Assembly: GCA_965232015.1 (NCBI GenBank)
Contig: OZ246946.1
Coordinates: forward strand, 3,782,001 to 3,846,000
DNA: 64,000 bases
Reading direction: 5' to 3'
Source of the DNA: JAJEAO01 sp963667635
GTDB taxonomy: Bacteria > Acidobacteriota > Vicinamibacteria > Marinacidobacterales > Marinacidobacteraceae
The first letter of the stretch is position 1. Each line of letters starts with the position of its first letter. The translations under genes and the position numbers were made by a program. Under the pieces are notes generated by a model that was not told the origin of the DNA, searched no databases, and worked only from the letters and a program-made list of their open reading frames with translations. Below, piece after piece: positions 8,760-16,771 of this stretch.

Positions 8760-8937
8760 GGCGTACTCCTTACTCCGGGTTCCGGGCTTTCTTCCGGGGG
8801 CGGCCATAATGCCCGCCCGCGGAGCGGCGGCCCGCCCTTCTCCGGTCCCGGGATGCGATCGCAACCCGGCGCCGGCGCGGAAGACCGCGGCCGCAGCGAG
8901 TCTAACGATCGGCCCCGCCGCTCCGGGCGGCCCCTCG

Positions 8938-9075
8938 ATGAGTTCCACCGGCGATCAGCCCCCGTCCCCGACCGGCCTGTTCCGGACCTGGCGACGGCTC
9001 TACGGCGCCGTGCTCGTCGTGGCAGTTCTGACCTACGGGCTCCTGTTCCTCTTCTCCCGGGCGTTCGCGCCCTGA
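8938..9075 (+). CDS. 45-residue single-span membrane protein, likely partner of the SSS symporter
   Basis: ATG at 8938 gives a 45-residue product: a polar N-terminus, the segment LFRTWRRLYG, then one hydrophobic helix (AVLVVAVLTYGLLFLFS) and a short tail. It ends 10 bases before the start of the sodium:solute symporter. Short one-helix proteins of this kind commonly precede SSS genes and are thought to be accessory subunits. No cleavage site is evident. The reading is supported by context and hydropathy only. Confidence 0.65.
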   Translation: MSSTGDQPPSPTGLFRTWRRLYGAVLVVAVLTYGLLFLFSRAFAP

Positions 9076-9085
9076 CGCCGGCGCG

Positions 9086-10792
9086 ATGCAGACCCTCGAC
9101 TGGATCGTCGTCGCCGCCTATTTCGGGCTGATCGCGACGATCGGTTATCTGACCGGTCGGGGCAACCGAGGCATCGAGGATTACTTCCTCGCGCGCCGCT
9201 CGATGCCGTGGTACGCCATGGGTCTTTCGGTGATGGCCACCCAGGCGAGCGCCATCACCCTGGTCGGCACGACCGGGCAGGCCTATGTGGATGGGATGCG
9301 GTTCATCCAGATCTACTTCGGGCTGCCGATCGCCATGGTGATCCTCTGCTTCACCCTGGTGCCGCTGTTCTACAAGGCGCGGGTCTTCACCGCCTACGAG
9401 TACCTGGAGAAGAAGTGCGGCCCGCGGACGCGCTCGCTGACCGCGCTCCTGTTCCTGTTCGGCCGGGCGCTCTCCGGAGCGGTCGTGATCTACGCCCCGT
9501 CGGTCGTCCTGGCGGTCGTCTTCTCGCTCGACGCCACCCTCACGATCCTGCTCATCGGCGGCTTCGCCACCGTGTACACCGCGCTCGGCGGGATGCGAGC
9601 GGTCATGTGGGTGGAGACGTGGCAGATGCTCATCATCTTCCTCGGCATCCTGTTCTGCCTCGGATCGGTGATCTGGGGGCTTCCCGACGAACTCTCCGTC
9701 GGGGAGGCGTTGCGGCTGGCGGGGGCCACCGGACGGCTGGAGACGATCTCGTTCGATCCCGACCCGCGGCTCACCTACACCGTCTGGACCGGGTTGCTCG
9801 GCGGACTGTTCCTGATGCTCTCCTACTTCGGGTGCGACCAGAGCCAGGTGCAGCGCTACCTCACCGGCCGCTCGCTCCGGGAGAGCAGGCTGTCGCTGCT
9901 GTTCAACGGCTTCGCCAAGATCCCCATCCAGTTCGTGATCCTGCTCACCGGGGCGCTCCTCTTCGTCTTCTACCAGTTCGAGAAGCCACCGGTCCTGTTC
10001 GACCCGGTGACCCTCGAGGAGACCCGAGCCGCGCGGCCGGAGGCGTTCGGGGAGGCCGAATCGCGCCACGACCTCGCGTTCACCGAGCGCCGGGGCGCGG
10101 CGCTCGCGTTCGCCGGCGCCGCCACCGAGACGGAGGCCGATGCCGCCGAGGCGCGGTTCCTCGCCGCCGACGCCGCCTTCCAGGAGGCGCGCACCGACGC
10201 GATCCGGACGGCGTCGGAGGCGAAGGGTGAGCCGTGGACGGACACGAACCACGTCTTCCCGACCTTCGTGTTCACCCAGCTCCCCGCCGGGATCGTCGGC
10301 CTCATCCTCGTCGCGGTGCTCGCGGCGGCCATGTCCACGGTCGAGTCCGAGCTCTCGGCTCTATCCACCGCGAGCGTCGTGGACTTCTATCGGCGCTTCC
10401 GCGAGCGCGCCGGCAAACACGCCGACGAGAGGCACTACCTGCGCGCGGGGCGGGTCGGCATCCTGTTGTGGGGGGCGATGGCGACCGGAGCGGCGCTCTA
10501 CATGGGACGCCTGGGCTCCGCCGTGGAGGCGGTGAACCGCATCGGGTCCTTCTTCTATGGACCCATCCTCGGCGCCTTCGTCCTCGCGGCCGCCTTCCCC
10601 GCGCGCGGGGCGCGGCGCGCCTTCCCCGCCGTTCTCGCCGGGATCGCCGCGGTGTGGGCGGCCGACCTGCTCCCCCGCGCCCTCGGCGTGGAGGGGATCA
10701 GCTACCTCTACTACAACCTGATCGGGGCCGCGGCGTGTGTGCTCACCGGGGTTCTGCTCGGAGCCGCCGACCGGTCGCCGCAACGTTCGTGA
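9086..10792 (+). CDS. Sodium:solute symporter (SSS/SLC5 family)
   Basis: 568 residues with 13 or so hydrophobic helices. The N-terminus is family-typical: WIVVAAYFGLIATIGYLTGR, then the re-entrant region EDYFLARRSMPWYAMGLSVM followed by ATQASAITLVGTTG, which carries the conserved polar residues around the substrate and Na+ sites. A hydrophilic insert of about 90 residues rich in Ala, Glu and Arg (around 305-390) lies between helices; such inserts occur in some members of the group. The start ATG follows the small membrane protein by 10 bases, and the stop overlaps the GTG of the ClC gene. Substrate not predictable. Confidence 0.9.
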   Translation: MQTLDWIVVAAYFGLIATIGYLTGRGNRGIEDYFLARRSMPWYAMGLSVMATQASAITLVGTTGQAYVDGMRFIQIYFGLPIAMVILCFTLVPLFYKARVFTAYEYLEKKCGPRTRSLTALLFLFGRALSGAVVIYAPSVVLAVVFSLDATLTILLIGGFATVYTALGGMRAVMWVETWQMLIIFLGILFCLGSVIWGLPDELSVGEALRLAGATGRLETISFDPDPRLTYTVWTGLLGGLFLMLSYFGCDQSQVQRYLTGRSLRESRLSLLFNGFAKIPIQFVILLTGALLFVFYQFEKPPVLFDPVTLEETRAARPEAFGEAESRHDLAFTERRGAALAFAGAATETEADAAEARFLAADAAFQEARTDAIRTASEAKGEPWTDTNHVFPTFVFTQLPAGIVGLILVAVLAAAMSTVESELSALSTASVVDFYRRFRERAGKHADERHYLRAGRVGILLWGAMATGAALYMGRLGSAVEAVNRIGSFFYGPILGAFVLAAAFPARGARRAFPAVLAGIAAVWAADLLPRALGVEGISYLYYNLIGAAACVLTGVLLGAADRSPQRS

Positions 10793-12561
10793 ACGCCCGG
10801 CGCTTCCGCCTGCGACTCCGGCTGCGGGAACGGCTCACCGGCGCGTTCCGGACCCTCGCCGACGGCCGCTGGAGCGAGACGCCGGGATTCTTCACCGGCC
10901 TCACGATCGGGATCGGGGCCCTTGTCGGCGGGGCGATCGTCCTGTTCATCGTGGTCACCGAGCGTCTCGCCGAAGCGGTGGTCCACGGCGACTGGCTGGG
11001 AACGGCCCGCTACGGCGCGCCGATCGTGGGCACGCTGGTCGCCGGGTTCCTGCTGCATCGCTGGTTTGACGAAGCCCGCGGCAGCGGCGTGCCCCAGACG
11101 AAGACCGCGCTGGTGGCGCGCGACGGGCGCATCCCCCTGCGGACGCCGCTCGGCAAGTTCCTCTGCGGCACCCTCACCCTCGGCAGCGGCGTCCCGCTCG
11201 GGCGCGAAGGTCCTTCCGTCCAGATCGGCGCCGGCCTCGCGGCGTGGATCGGCGATCGGTTCGGGCTCGACAACGCCCGCCGCCGGGAGCTGATCCCGGT
11301 GGGGACGGCGGCGGCGATCGCGGCGGCCTTCAACACCCCGCTGGCGGCCATCCTGTTCTCGCTCGAGGAGATCGTGGGGAACCTGCACGCCCGGGTGCTG
11401 GGGTCGGTGGTGCTGAGCGCGGTGGCGAGCTGGCTGGTTCTCCGCCTGTCGCTCGGGGACGAGCCGCTGTTCCCGGTGCCCGCCTACGAGCTGAACCATC
11501 CGGCGGAGCTGCTGGTGTACGCGGCGCTCGGCATCGCCGGGGGGTTGCTCTCGGTGGGTTTCGTCCGGGGGCTGCTGTGGCTGCGCGCCCGGTTCCAGTC
11601 GTTGCCGGCGGCCGGTCGCTGGTGCTACCCGGCGGTCGGGGGGCTGGCGGTGACCGCGGCGTGGGTCCTTCTTCCCGGCTCCTTCCAGGTCGGCTACGGC
11701 CCGGTGGGCGAGGCGCTCCACGGCCGCCTTCCGGTGGGCGCCATGGCCGCCATGCTGGCGCTCCACCTCGTCCTCGCCCTGATCGCCTACTCCTCCGGGA
11801 ACGCCGGCGGCATCTTCGGTCCCAGCATCTTCATGGGGGCCATGTTCGGGGGCGTCGTCGGGAGCCTCGCGAACCAGTGGTTCGACTTCGCCGCCGGACC
11901 GGGGGCCTACGCCCTGGTCGGGATGGGCGCTGTCTTCGCGGGCGTGCTGCGGGTGCCGATGGCGTCGGTGTTCATGATCTTCGAGATCACCCAGAGCTAC
12001 ACCGTCATCGTGCCGCTCATGATCGCGAACCTGACGGCGTTTTTCACTTCCCGTCGGCTTCAGCCGGTCCCGGTGTACGAGGCGCTCGCGCTTCAGGACG
12101 GCGTCCGGCTGCCTCCCGCGGAGGGCGAGCTGCGCCACCCGGTGGTCCGGGAAGCGATGCGGCCGCCCCGCGAACTCCTCTCCCCCGATCTGACCGTGGA
12201 GGACGCGCTCGAACGGGTGGCGCTGAGCGGCCGGCGTTCGTGGCCGGTGGCTCGCGGGAATCGCCTCTCCGGCCTGATCACGCTCGTCGAACTCGAACGC
12301 TGCCACGCCTTCCGCCAGGATCACGCCCGCCTCGGCGAGCTGCTCGAGGGTCGCGACTACCCGCACGTCCACGCCGACGAATCCATTGACCACGTCCTCG
12401 CGCTCATGGGACGACTCCGGATGGACTCGCTCCCGGTGGTGAGCCGCGTGGACATCCACCAGCTCGAGGCCGTGATCAACGTGTCCGATCTGCTCGGCGC
12501 CTACGGCATCCCGCCCTCCGCCCGCGGGACCCACGGTCCGCCCCGGGGCGTCCCCGGATGA
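10789..12561 (+). CDS. ClC-family chloride channel or H+/Cl- antiporter with CBS domains
   Basis: 590 residues from GTG 10789, which overlaps the symporter stop (GTGA). All ClC selectivity signatures are present: GSGVPQTK at 98-105, GREGPSVQIGAG at 138-149 with the gating Glu at 140, and GGIFGPSIFMGAMFGG later. The C-terminal 120 residues hold a CBS pair (VREAMRPPRELLSPDLTVED, then YPHVHADESIDHVLALMGRL) that may bind adenine nucleotides. Coupling to an SSS symporter suggests ion balance during solute uptake; this is inference. A long in-frame extension upstream of 10789 lies in the symporter gene and is a shadow. Confidence 0.92.
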   Translation: MNARRFRLRLRLRERLTGAFRTLADGRWSETPGFFTGLTIGIGALVGGAIVLFIVVTERLAEAVVHGDWLGTARYGAPIVGTLVAGFLLHRWFDEARGSGVPQTKTALVARDGRIPLRTPLGKFLCGTLTLGSGVPLGREGPSVQIGAGLAAWIGDRFGLDNARRRELIPVGTAAAIAAAFNTPLAAILFSLEEIVGNLHARVLGSVVLSAVASWLVLRLSLGDEPLFPVPAYELNHPAELLVYAALGIAGGLLSVGFVRGLLWLRARFQSLPAAGRWCYPAVGGLAVTAAWVLLPGSFQVGYGPVGEALHGRLPVGAMAAMLALHLVLALIAYSSGNAGGIFGPSIFMGAMFGGVVGSLANQWFDFAAGPGAYALVGMGAVFAGVLRVPMASVFMIFEITQSYTVIVPLMIANLTAFFTSRRLQPVPVYEALALQDGVRLPPAEGELRHPVVREAMRPPRELLSPDLTVEDALERVALSGRRSWPVARGNRLSGLITLVELERCHAFRQDHARLGELLEGRDYPHVHADESIDHVLALMGRLRMDSLPVVSRVDIHQLEAVINVSDLLGAYGIPPSARGTHGPPRGVPG

Positions 12562-12565
12562 CCCC

Positions 12566-12595
12566 ATGGAACGCCACTCTCCAGAGTGGCGCGTG
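12566..12595 (+). repeat. Dispersed palindromic repeat, copy at 12.57 kb
   Basis: ATGGAACGCC is followed by the perfect palindrome GCCACTCT-CC-AGAGTGGC (12573-12590). It is a variant of the TATGGAGCGCC family found at 16.6, 18.5, 19.4, 26.2, 28.3, 45.3 and 49.2 kb. It lies just after the ClC stop and could also act as a weak terminator, though no U run follows. Confidence 0.6.
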
Positions 12596-12882
12596 ACGGC
12601 CAACCTGCGCTGCATCTTCCCGGGGGGCGGCTGAAGCGGCTCCACTCGCCGCCGGAGCCGCTGAGTCAAGGTGTGCGCGCCCTCCCCCGCAGGTAGATGG
12701 CGAACTATCCGGCCTTCGACGCCGGGAGTGGACGAAAAGACCACTTCACCCCCCCCCCGGAACAGCCACAGTTTGCGCCACTTCCGAGCTCTGCGGGCCA
12801 CTTCGGGGCCGAAATCGCCCCAGAACCGCTTCAACTCTTCGATGCCGGATGCCGTCCAATCGGTGGCGTGACTGACCTGGGT
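12596..12882. other. Intergenic region without a recognised gene
   Basis: Between the ClC gene and the convergent ATPase gene I see no supported gene. On the minus strand the peptide ELKRFWGDFGPEVARR followed by KWRKLWLFRGG hints at a short gene fragment. Its frame is broken beside a run of 10 C on the plus strand near 12750. I cannot name it. Confidence 0.4.
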
Positions 12883-14421
12883 TCAGGCGCGGGCGGCTTC
12901 CAGGGCAGCGATGTTCCGCGTCTCCCGGCTGAATTCGATCCCGATGAGATGAACGGGTTCACCCGAGGCCCGGTACTTCGCGGCGTAGTCCCGCTCGCGA
13001 AGCTGAGCCAGCGCGGCGCCGGTCGGCTCGCGCTCCACCACCTTGATGTCGAGGAGGAACACCTGTCCCCCGAATCGAACCGCCAGATCCGCCCGCCCCC
13101 GGTTGCTCGACTCCTCCACCGCGACTTCGAGCCCCGCCGCCTCCAGGTGGGAATAGCACACCGCCGCGTAGTAACCCTCGAAGCGCGCGATCTCGTTCCT
13201 CGTATGCCATTCGTACGGGATGGCGTCGAAGAAGGCGCGGAAGAACTTCTCGAGACCCGCGAAGTCGTTTTCGTGGAGCAGCGCCCGCAGCCGAGCCCCC
13301 GGCGTTCCGACCCGCGCCGGGGTCATGGCCTGGAGCAGGTTGCGGTTCAACGCCTGCCGTACTTCCCGGTTCGGATAGCCGAGCCGGTACACCGGGCCGT
13401 ACCCGTCATCGCGCTCGTCGAGGATCGTCAGGTAGCCGGTCTGGAACAGGAGCGCCTCGGGCTCGATTTCGTCCACATCGAAGGCGGAGAGCAGCTCGTC
13501 CGTGCCGGTCATTCCGGCGAGGTCAGGGGAAAGTACGCCGCGTCGTCGCAGGACATCGATCAGGAAGCCGGGGGTGGACGTGGTGAACCAGTGGGCCTGG
13601 AACTTCCGGGAGTCGAGCAGGAGAAGGATGCCGTAGGGGTTGTACAGCCGCTCCGGGCCGCGCCAGGAATAGCCGTTGTACCAGTCGCGGATGCGCTCGC
13701 GATCGAGTCCTTCGAGCTCCGGAGCAAAGACTTCGTCCAGGTCGGAATCGGTGTAGCCGCAGATGTTGGCGAACCTCAGGTGCAGCGTGATGTCGGTGAG
13801 GTTGTTCAGATCCGAGAAGAGGCTGACTCTGGTGAACCGGCTCACTCCGGTGAAGAAAGTGAACCGCACATGCGCGTCCGCGGACTTCACCGTGCCGTAG
13901 AAGCCGCGCAGCAGGTCGCGGTTCGCCCGGGCCTGTTCGCGGTCATCGAGGGCGTCGAGGATGGGCTTGTCGTACTCGTCCACGAGCACGACGACCCGCT
14001 GCCCGGTGTCGCGATGGAGGGACTCGAGAAGGTTCAGGAAACGCCCGGACGCCGTCCGGAAACGGGAAGACACGCCTGCCTGCCGCTCCGCGGCCAGGAG
14101 CCGCTCCGCGATGCGAGCCTCCAGGAATCCGGGCTCCCGATAGCTGCCGCCGCTGAAATCGAACCGGATCACCGGAGAACGGACCGACCAGTTCCACCCG
14201 TCGTGGATGGCGAGACCCCGGAAGAGAGACTCGTTCCCCTCGAAGAGTTCCTTGAGCGTGTCCACGAAGAGGCTCTTCCCGAACCGCCGGGGGCGAGACA
14301 GGAAATAGTGCTTGCCGCCGTTCACCAGGCTGCTCGCATAGGCGGTCTTGTCCACGTAGTAGTAGCCCTCTTCGCGGATCTCCCGGAAATTCTGGATGCC
14401 CAGCGGCAGCTTGCTTTTCAT
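12883..14421 (-). CDS. AAA-ATPase-like protein (PF09820 type) with C-terminal PD-(D/E)XK domain
   Basis: 512 residues. The start KLPLGIQNFREIREEGYYYV then DKTAYASSL is the typical opening of this family; the modified P-loop SRPRRFGKSLF (42-52) and VVVLVDEYDKPILDA (Walker B) follow. The centre contains FFTGVSRFTRVSLFSDLNNL and ERIRDWYNGYSW. The C-terminus has a degenerate restriction-nuclease-like core (RGRADLAV, then VFLLDIKVVE). Such proteins are abundant, often multicopy and mobile, and their role is unknown. The start ATG at 14421 is supported by the conserved N-terminus; there is no clear Shine-Dalgarno. The gene is divergent from dtd. Confidence 0.85.
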   Translation of the reverse strand: MKSKLPLGIQNFREIREEGYYYVDKTAYASSLVNGGKHYFLSRPRRFGKSLFVDTLKELFEGNESLFRGLAIHDGWNWSVRSPVIRFDFSGGSYREPGFLEARIAERLLAAERQAGVSSRFRTASGRFLNLLESLHRDTGQRVVVLVDEYDKPILDALDDREQARANRDLLRGFYGTVKSADAHVRFTFFTGVSRFTRVSLFSDLNNLTDITLHLRFANICGYTDSDLDEVFAPELEGLDRERIRDWYNGYSWRGPERLYNPYGILLLLDSRKFQAHWFTTSTPGFLIDVLRRRGVLSPDLAGMTGTDELLSAFDVDEIEPEALLFQTGYLTILDERDDGYGPVYRLGYPNREVRQALNRNLLQAMTPARVGTPGARLRALLHENDFAGLEKFFRAFFDAIPYEWHTRNEIARFEGYYAAVCYSHLEAAGLEVAVEESSNRGRADLAVRFGGQVFLLDIKVVEREPTGAALAQLRERDYAAKYRASGEPVHLIGIEFSRETRNIAALEAARA

Positions 14422-14553
14422 GGCGACGACCCGGCCCGCATGGTACTGACGGGTTGGGGCGCTCCTTCTCCGGCGCTCGCCCGGGGTACTGTTCGCCTGG
14501 ATGCGCGTCCCGGGGTTCGTCCTTCGCCGGTGGCCGGGCGAGGGCCGATCGTC

Positions 14554-15036
14554 GTGATCGCGGTGGTGCAGCGGGTCTCGTCCGCGTCGGTGACCGTGGA
14601 GGGGGAGCCGGTGGGCCGGATCGGGCGGGGGATTCTCGTCCTGCTCGGCGTCGAGGCCGGGGACGCCGAGGCCGACGCCGCCTGGCTGGCGCGGAAGATC
14701 GCCGGGCTCCGGGTCTTCCGTGACCCGGGAGGCGGTCCCGAACGCAGCGTCCGCGAGACGGGCGGAGCCTGTCTCACCGTCTCGCAGTTCACCCTTCTCG
14801 GCAACTGCCGCAAGGGTCGGCGGCCGTCCTTCACCCGCGCCGCCCGCGGTCCGGAGGCCGAAGGGCTCTACGACCGGTTCTGCGCGCTGCTGCGCGCCGA
14901 GGGGGTTCCGGTGGCGACGGGGCGGTTCGGCGCGATGATGGAGGTCGCGCTGGTGAACGACGGGCCCTACACGCTGATCGTCACCAGCCCGATGGCCGCC
15001 GCGCGCCGGGCGGAGGGTTCGGCGCCGAGGGGCTGA
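14554..15036 (+). CDS. dtd: D-aminoacyl-tRNA deacylase
   Basis: 160 residues from GTG 14554 (V-I-A-V-V-Q-R-V-S-S-A-S-V). The enzyme removes D-amino acids, and glycine mischarged on tRNA-Ala, from tRNA in the cytoplasm. The two active-site motifs are SQFTLLG in the middle and, near the end, NDGPYTLIV, the counterpart of the family N-x-G-P-V/F-T. There, Tyr replaces the usual Val or Phe. The length is normal with a 10-residue C-terminal tail. It stands alone, followed about 100 bases later by the DsbA-like lipoprotein gene. Confidence 0.93.
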   Translation: MIAVVQRVSSASVTVEGEPVGRIGRGILVLLGVEAGDAEADAAWLARKIAGLRVFRDPGGGPERSVRETGGACLTVSQFTLLGNCRKGRRPSFTRAARGPEAEGLYDRFCALLRAEGVPVATGRFGAMMEVALVNDGPYTLIVTSPMAAARRAEGSAPRG

Positions 15037-15133
15037 CGAGGCGCGGAGTATCCTTCCCGGTTCGGGTGACGGTCGCCGAGGGCTTCCCCCGCTTCCGGAT
15101 TCGGCTGAATCCGTCGTCCCGCGAGGTGTTCCC

Positions 15134-16216
15134 ATGCGTAGTCCGATTCCCCGTTTCGTCGCCGTCGCGCTCCTGGCGGCCGTGGCCGCGGCGGCTGCCG
15201 GCTGCGCCGGCGGAACCGCGGATGCCGGGGCCGCGGGCGGGTCAGGCGACCCGCTGCTGCCCCCGACCATGGACTCCGAGGTCCTCGGGGTCCTGAACGG
15301 CGAGGAGATCGTCATCTCCGACCTCGCCGACAACGACCGCTACCAGCTCGCCCGGCTGCGCACGAACTACTTCACCGAGGTGCACGACCTCCTGCAGCAA
15401 AGCGCCACCCGGACCGCTCGCGAGCAGGTCATGGAGGCGGCCGCCGAGGGGATGGGGCTGACCCTGAACCGCTACTACGCCGAGGAAGTGGGTTATCCCG
15501 AGGTCTCGGACGAGGAACTCCAGTCGATCTACAACGCGAACCGGAACCAGTTCGGAGGCCGTTCCCTCGAGCAGATCGGCGCCGACCTGCGTCGGCAGAT
15601 CGCGAACCAGAAGCTGGCGCAGATGATCGAGCGCCACGGCAACGTGATGCTGAACGAGGCGGAGTGGGAGCTGCGCGTCCCGGACTACCGGGTGGAGATC
15701 GAGACCGCCGGGCACGCCGCGCTCGGCCCGGAAGACGCGCCGGTGAAGCTGGTCGTCTTCTCGGACTTCGAGTGCCCCTACTGCCGCCGGTTCAACGTCG
15801 GCCTCGACGAGCTGCGCGAGCACGAGGACTACCGCGATCGGATCCAGATCGTGTTCCGGCACTACCCGCTGCGGAGCATCCACCCGCAGGCGCAGAAGGC
15901 GGCCGAGGCCTCGATCTGCGCCGGCGACCAGGAGCGCTTCTGGGAGTACCACGACGCGCTCTGGACCGACGAGAACCTGGGCCTCGAGACCCTCGAGCAG
16001 CATGCCCGCCTGATCGGCCTCGACACCGAGGCCTTCGCCGAGTGCCTCAACTCGGGACGGCACTACCAGCAGGTCCAGAACGACTTCGCGACCGCGCGCG
16101 ACCTCGGCCTCGACGGGACTCCGGCCGTCTTCGCCAACGGGCGCTACCTCGGCGGCGCGCTGCCGCTGCCCAGCCTCATGCAGCAGATCGATCGGGAGCT
16201 CGATCGCTCCAACTGA
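15134..16216 (+). CDS. DsbA-like thioredoxin-fold lipoprotein
   Basis: 360 residues. A lipoprotein signal ends in A-A-G-C with Cys 24 as the acylated residue. Residues 45-180 form a helical region beginning DSEVLGVLNGEEIVISDLAD that resembles the N-terminal part of SurA/PpiC chaperones. From about 195 there is a DsbA/DSBA-like thioredoxin domain: FSDFECPYCRRFN with CPYC at 214-217, and the cis-Pro segment LDGTPAVFANGRYLGG. It probably makes or isomerises disulfides in envelope proteins, with the N-terminal module perhaps binding substrate; that coupling is inference. It is followed after 23 bases by a PPOX-fold gene. Confidence 0.85.
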   Translation: MRSPIPRFVAVALLAAVAAAAAGCAGGTADAGAAGGSGDPLLPPTMDSEVLGVLNGEEIVISDLADNDRYQLARLRTNYFTEVHDLLQQSATRTAREQVMEAAAEGMGLTLNRYYAEEVGYPEVSDEELQSIYNANRNQFGGRSLEQIGADLRRQIANQKLAQMIERHGNVMLNEAEWELRVPDYRVEIETAGHAALGPEDAPVKLVVFSDFECPYCRRFNVGLDELREHEDYRDRIQIVFRHYPLRSIHPQAQKAAEASICAGDQERFWEYHDALWTDENLGLETLEQHARLIGLDTEAFAECLNSGRHYQQVQNDFATARDLGLDGTPAVFANGRYLGGALPLPSLMQQIDRELDRSN

Positions 16217-16239
16217 CGCGCGAGGAGAGGACCACCCAG

Positions 16240-16644
16240 ATGCCCCGAACCGACATCCTCGCCCCCGAGGTCCGCGAATTCCTCGCGACCCGGGTGTTCG
16301 CCCACCTCGCCACCTCGATGGAGGACGGCAGCCCGCAGGTCTCCCCGGTTTGGGTGGAGACCGACGGCGACCTGATCATGGTGAACTCCGCCGTGGGGCG
16401 GGTGAAGGACCGCAACATCCGTCGCGATCCGCGGGTGGCGCTCTCGGCGGTGCACCCCGACGACCCCTACCGCTGTCTGATGATCCGGGGCCGCGTCGAG
16501 CGGATCACCGAAGTGGGCGCCGAGGAGGGCATTGATCGCCTCGCCCGCAAGTACACCGGGTCCGACCGCTACGAGTGGCGCCGCCCCGGAGAGGTCCGGG
16601 TCCTCTACTCCATCCGCCCCACGAGCGTCGCCACGATCCCCTGA
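16240..16644 (+). CDS. Pyridoxamine 5'-phosphate oxidase-like flavoprotein (PPOX class, possibly F420-dependent)
   Basis: 134 residues, ATG 16240 with GAGGAGAGG 10 bases upstream. The split-barrel fold is suggested by VREFLATRVFAHLATSMEDG, SPQVSPVWVE and VNSAVGRVKDRNIRRDPRVA, the flavin/F420-binding pattern of the Rv1155-like group. Such proteins reduce or oxidise small molecules with FMN or F420. No F420 genes are in the window, so the cofactor is open. It lies in the same direction as, and directly after, the DsbA-like gene. Confidence 0.83.
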   Translation: MPRTDILAPEVREFLATRVFAHLATSMEDGSPQVSPVWVETDGDLIMVNSAVGRVKDRNIRRDPRVALSAVHPDDPYRCLMIRGRVERITEVGAEEGIDRLARKYTGSDRYEWRRPGEVRVLYSIRPTSVATIP

Positions 16645-16654
16645 CCGGGGATCC

Positions 16655-16724
16655 TATGGAGCGCCGGTCTCCAGACCGGCACCTATGGGCGCTCCATAGA
16701 GAGACCGGCTCTTTCCGGTCGCGT
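16655..16724. repeat. Dispersed palindromic repeat, copy at 16.66 kb
   Basis: TATGGAGCGCC (16655) is followed by GGTCTCCAGACCGGC, then by the inverted arm GGCGCTCCATA (16688-16698), then a decayed partial unit GAGACCGGCTCTTTCCGGTC. The 26 bases at 16655-16680 recur exactly in inverse orientation at 28406-28431. The element sits between two convergent genes. Confidence 0.8.
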
Positions 16725-16771
16725 TTCGCCGGGTTGCGAAGATCCGCGTCGTCCCGGAGCGCGACGATGGG

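Noticed and set aside
10711..12834. Minus-strand open frame of 707 codons opposite the ClC gene
   Set aside because: Antisense shadow of a complete ClC gene; only its first 40 residues outside ClC look protein-like and they cannot be assigned.
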